NCBI GenBank assembly: GCA_010671975.1
Contig: JAAHIA010000316.1
Location: 1-5,918 of the forward strand
DNA: 5,918 bases
Origin: Leptolyngbya sp. SIO4C1
GTDB taxonomy: Bacteria > Cyanobacteriota > Cyanobacteriia > Phormidesmidales > Phormidesmidaceae
Reading direction: 5' to 3'
The stretch's first letter is position 1; each line of letters begins with the position of its first letter. Made by a program: the position numbers and the translations under genes. Positions 5,123 to 5,918 of this stretch are shown in pieces. The notes under the pieces are model-generated. The model made no database searches and was not told where the DNA came from. It saw nothing but the letters and a program-made list of their open reading frames with translations.

Positions 5123-5304
5123 TACTTTTCAATCTTGGGAACGATGTCTGGACGCTCCTTATCTTCCCAACCAGCCGGGCGCTTAGAGTTATACCAGGCA
5201 ATTGAGCCAATAGAGACAGCAGCCGCGAATCCTAACGCCACTACCAAACCCAAAGAAATTGAATATGGGGCTGAATCAACAGCAATGTCTATTAAAAGCT
5301 TCAT
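5122..5304 (-). CDS. psb35: Small single-span membrane protein, Psb35-like (PSII assembly)
   Basis: This 60-residue protein has one transmembrane helix (about residues 14-38, rich in Ala, Val, Leu and Gly) followed by a charged C-terminal tail containing WYNSKRPAGWEDKERPDIVP. I recognise that tail as typical of the conserved cyanobacterial Ssl2148/Psb35 family, which is reported to stabilise the CP47 assembly module and its associated high-light-inducible proteins in the thylakoid. The identification is from memory of the tail pattern and was not tested by search. ATG at 5304 has GAGG (complement of 5310-5313) 5 nt upstream. TACACT (complement of 5337-5342), about 33 nt before the start, is a possible -10 box, but no matching -35 is seen. 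A tandem-repeat 3' UTR and an intrinsic terminator follow, so it is probably transcribed alone. Confidence 0.68.
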   Translation of the reverse strand: MKLLIDIAVDSAPYSISLGLVVALGFAAAVSIGSIAWYNSKRPAGWEDKERPDIVPKIEK

Positions 5305-5443
5305 ATTAACCTCAATCTATTTGCACTCTGACCGCTAGTGTAGCAGAGCGTATTGTTTGATTTCTCTGTCATAGGATGAAAGTTCATCTTTCGCAGGGCA
5401 GGTTTTAGACAGCTGCGGCTAAGTGATATACCCCATCAGCCCG

Positions 5444-5497
5444 GTTTCGACTTCGCTCAACCTGCCAGTTTTGATTGAGCAGCGTCGAAACTCGATC
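5444..5497 (-). repeat. Dispersed palindromic repeat, copy B (intact)
   Basis: This is the intact partner of the repeat at 2965-3013, in the opposite orientation. It folds as a long hairpin: GTTTCGAC (5444-5451) pairs with GTCGAAAC (5484-5491), then a 3x3 internal loop, then GCTCAA (5455-5460) with TTGAGC (5475-5480). A competing stem can form between ACCTGCC (5460-5466) and GGCAGGT (5498-5504). It sits between the dehydratase and Psb35-like genes, where it could slow or process a minus-strand transcript, but it has no T-tract. The rest of the 259-bp spacer (5305-5563) holds the Psb35-like upstream region and a small GATGAA/TTCATC inverted repeat (5375-5388). Confidence 0.78.
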
Positions 5498-5563
5498 GGC
5501 AGGTACTGCATTTTCGAGCCAATCCCCTTACGCTGCCGCCTAAACCCTGCGCTCAGCAGCTGC

Positions 5564-5911
5564 CTAGGTTATATCGTCGGCGATCTCATCCGTCTTAGCT
5601 GCCATGATGAAGTCGTTTTGATGCAGGCCGCTAATGGCGTGGGTCCACCAGGTGACGGTTACTTTACCCCATTCCGTTAGCAGGGTCGGATGGTGGCCTT
5701 CGGCCTCGGCTGCATCGCCTACGGCCTGCGTAAAGGCCAGCGCCGACTGAAAGTCTTTAAACTCGTAAGCGCGTCGCAGGCGCGATTCGCCCTCTTCTTT
5801 GATCAGATTCCAGTCTGGCACCTGCTGCTTCATCTGCTCAATTTCTTCCGAGGTGGCCGGAGAAGCTTCGCCGCTGCAGGGGGTGCATTTCTGTTGAGAA
5901 AGCGTCGTCAT
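5564..5911 (-). CDS. Pterin-4a-carbinolamine dehydratase (PCD/DCoH family)
   Basis: This is a 115-residue protein of the 4a-hydroxytetrahydrobiopterin dehydratase family. The family enzyme dehydrates 4a-hydroxy-tetrahydropterins to quinonoid dihydropterin, regenerating the cofactor of aromatic amino acid hydroxylases. The signature is complete: E69-x3-H73-H74-P75, W81, H91 and D100. The three histidines match the catalytic set of the mammalian enzyme, with the same 18-residue spacing between the first and third. The N-terminus has a C-x2-C pair (C9, C12) common in bacterial members and the usual VPDW (31-34). Length is normal for the family and no signal peptide is seen, so it is cytosolic. 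Cyanobacteria often lack phenylalanine hydroxylase, so the true substrate may be another pterin; related proteins also act as RuBisCO assembly factors in alpha-carboxysome organisms. The start codon lies 7 bases from the window edge, so its ribosome binding site cannot be assessed. Confidence 0.92.
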   Translation of the reverse strand: MTTLSQQKCTPCSGEASPATSEEIEQMKQQVPDWNLIKEEGESRLRRAYEFKDFQSALAFTQAVGDAAEAEGHHPTLLTEWGKVTVTWWTHAISGLHQNDFIMAAKTDEIADDIT

Positions 5912-5918
5912 GAGATTG

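Noticed and set aside
5423..5680. 85-codon plus-strand frame
   Set aside because: It overlaps repeat copy B and the 3' end of the dehydratase gene on the opposite strand, and has no ribosome binding site or recognisable motif.

Overview
The window reads as cyanobacterial chromosome. Three independent signs support this: four copies of the HIP1 octamer GCGATCGC, expected about 0.1 times by chance in this length; a small single-span thylakoid-type protein resembling the photosystem II assembly factor Psb35; and a protein homologous to the N-terminal carotenoid-binding domain of the orange carotenoid protein (OCP). Base composition is moderately GC-rich. The species cannot be named from this sequence.

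Layout, left to right. Positions 1-50 are a fold-back: the reverse complement of the clpB stretch that should lie immediately upstream, so the left edge looks like an assembly or amplification chimera. From about 49 to 1509 (+) lies the C-terminal half of the disaggregase ClpB. A type II NAD(P)H dehydrogenase gene (1524-2771, -) runs towards it, with only 14 bp between the two stop codons. A 387-bp spacer (2772-3158) holds the upstream regions of two divergent genes and one copy of a dispersed repeat. Next come a very hydrophilic 64-residue protein (3159-3353, +) with a strong ribosome binding site and a classic terminator, and an acidic lipoprotein with an internal tandem domain duplication (3459-4262, -). 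A 234-bp divergent spacer with alternating GTAGA half-sites leads to the OCP N-domain-like gene (4497-4937, +). The right end carries two minus-strand genes: a Psb35-like protein (5122-5304), followed on its own strand by a 14-bp tandem repeat block and a terminator, and a pterin-4a-carbinolamine dehydratase (5564-5911). A second repeat copy, in the opposite orientation, sits between these two.

The genes are mostly single transcription units with alternating orientation, and no operon or defence-type cassette is evident. There is a loose stress and photosynthesis theme: protein disaggregation, alternative NAD(P)H oxidation, a hydrophilin-like protein, a carotenoid-binding-type domain and PSII assembly. 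The order alone does not establish a shared system. The points most worth following are the OCP N-domain-only protein, the duplicated-domain lipoprotein divergent from it, the hydrophilin-like gene, the two repeat families, and the fold-back at the left edge. No tRNA, rRNA, CRISPR array, insertion sequence or phage gene was seen.
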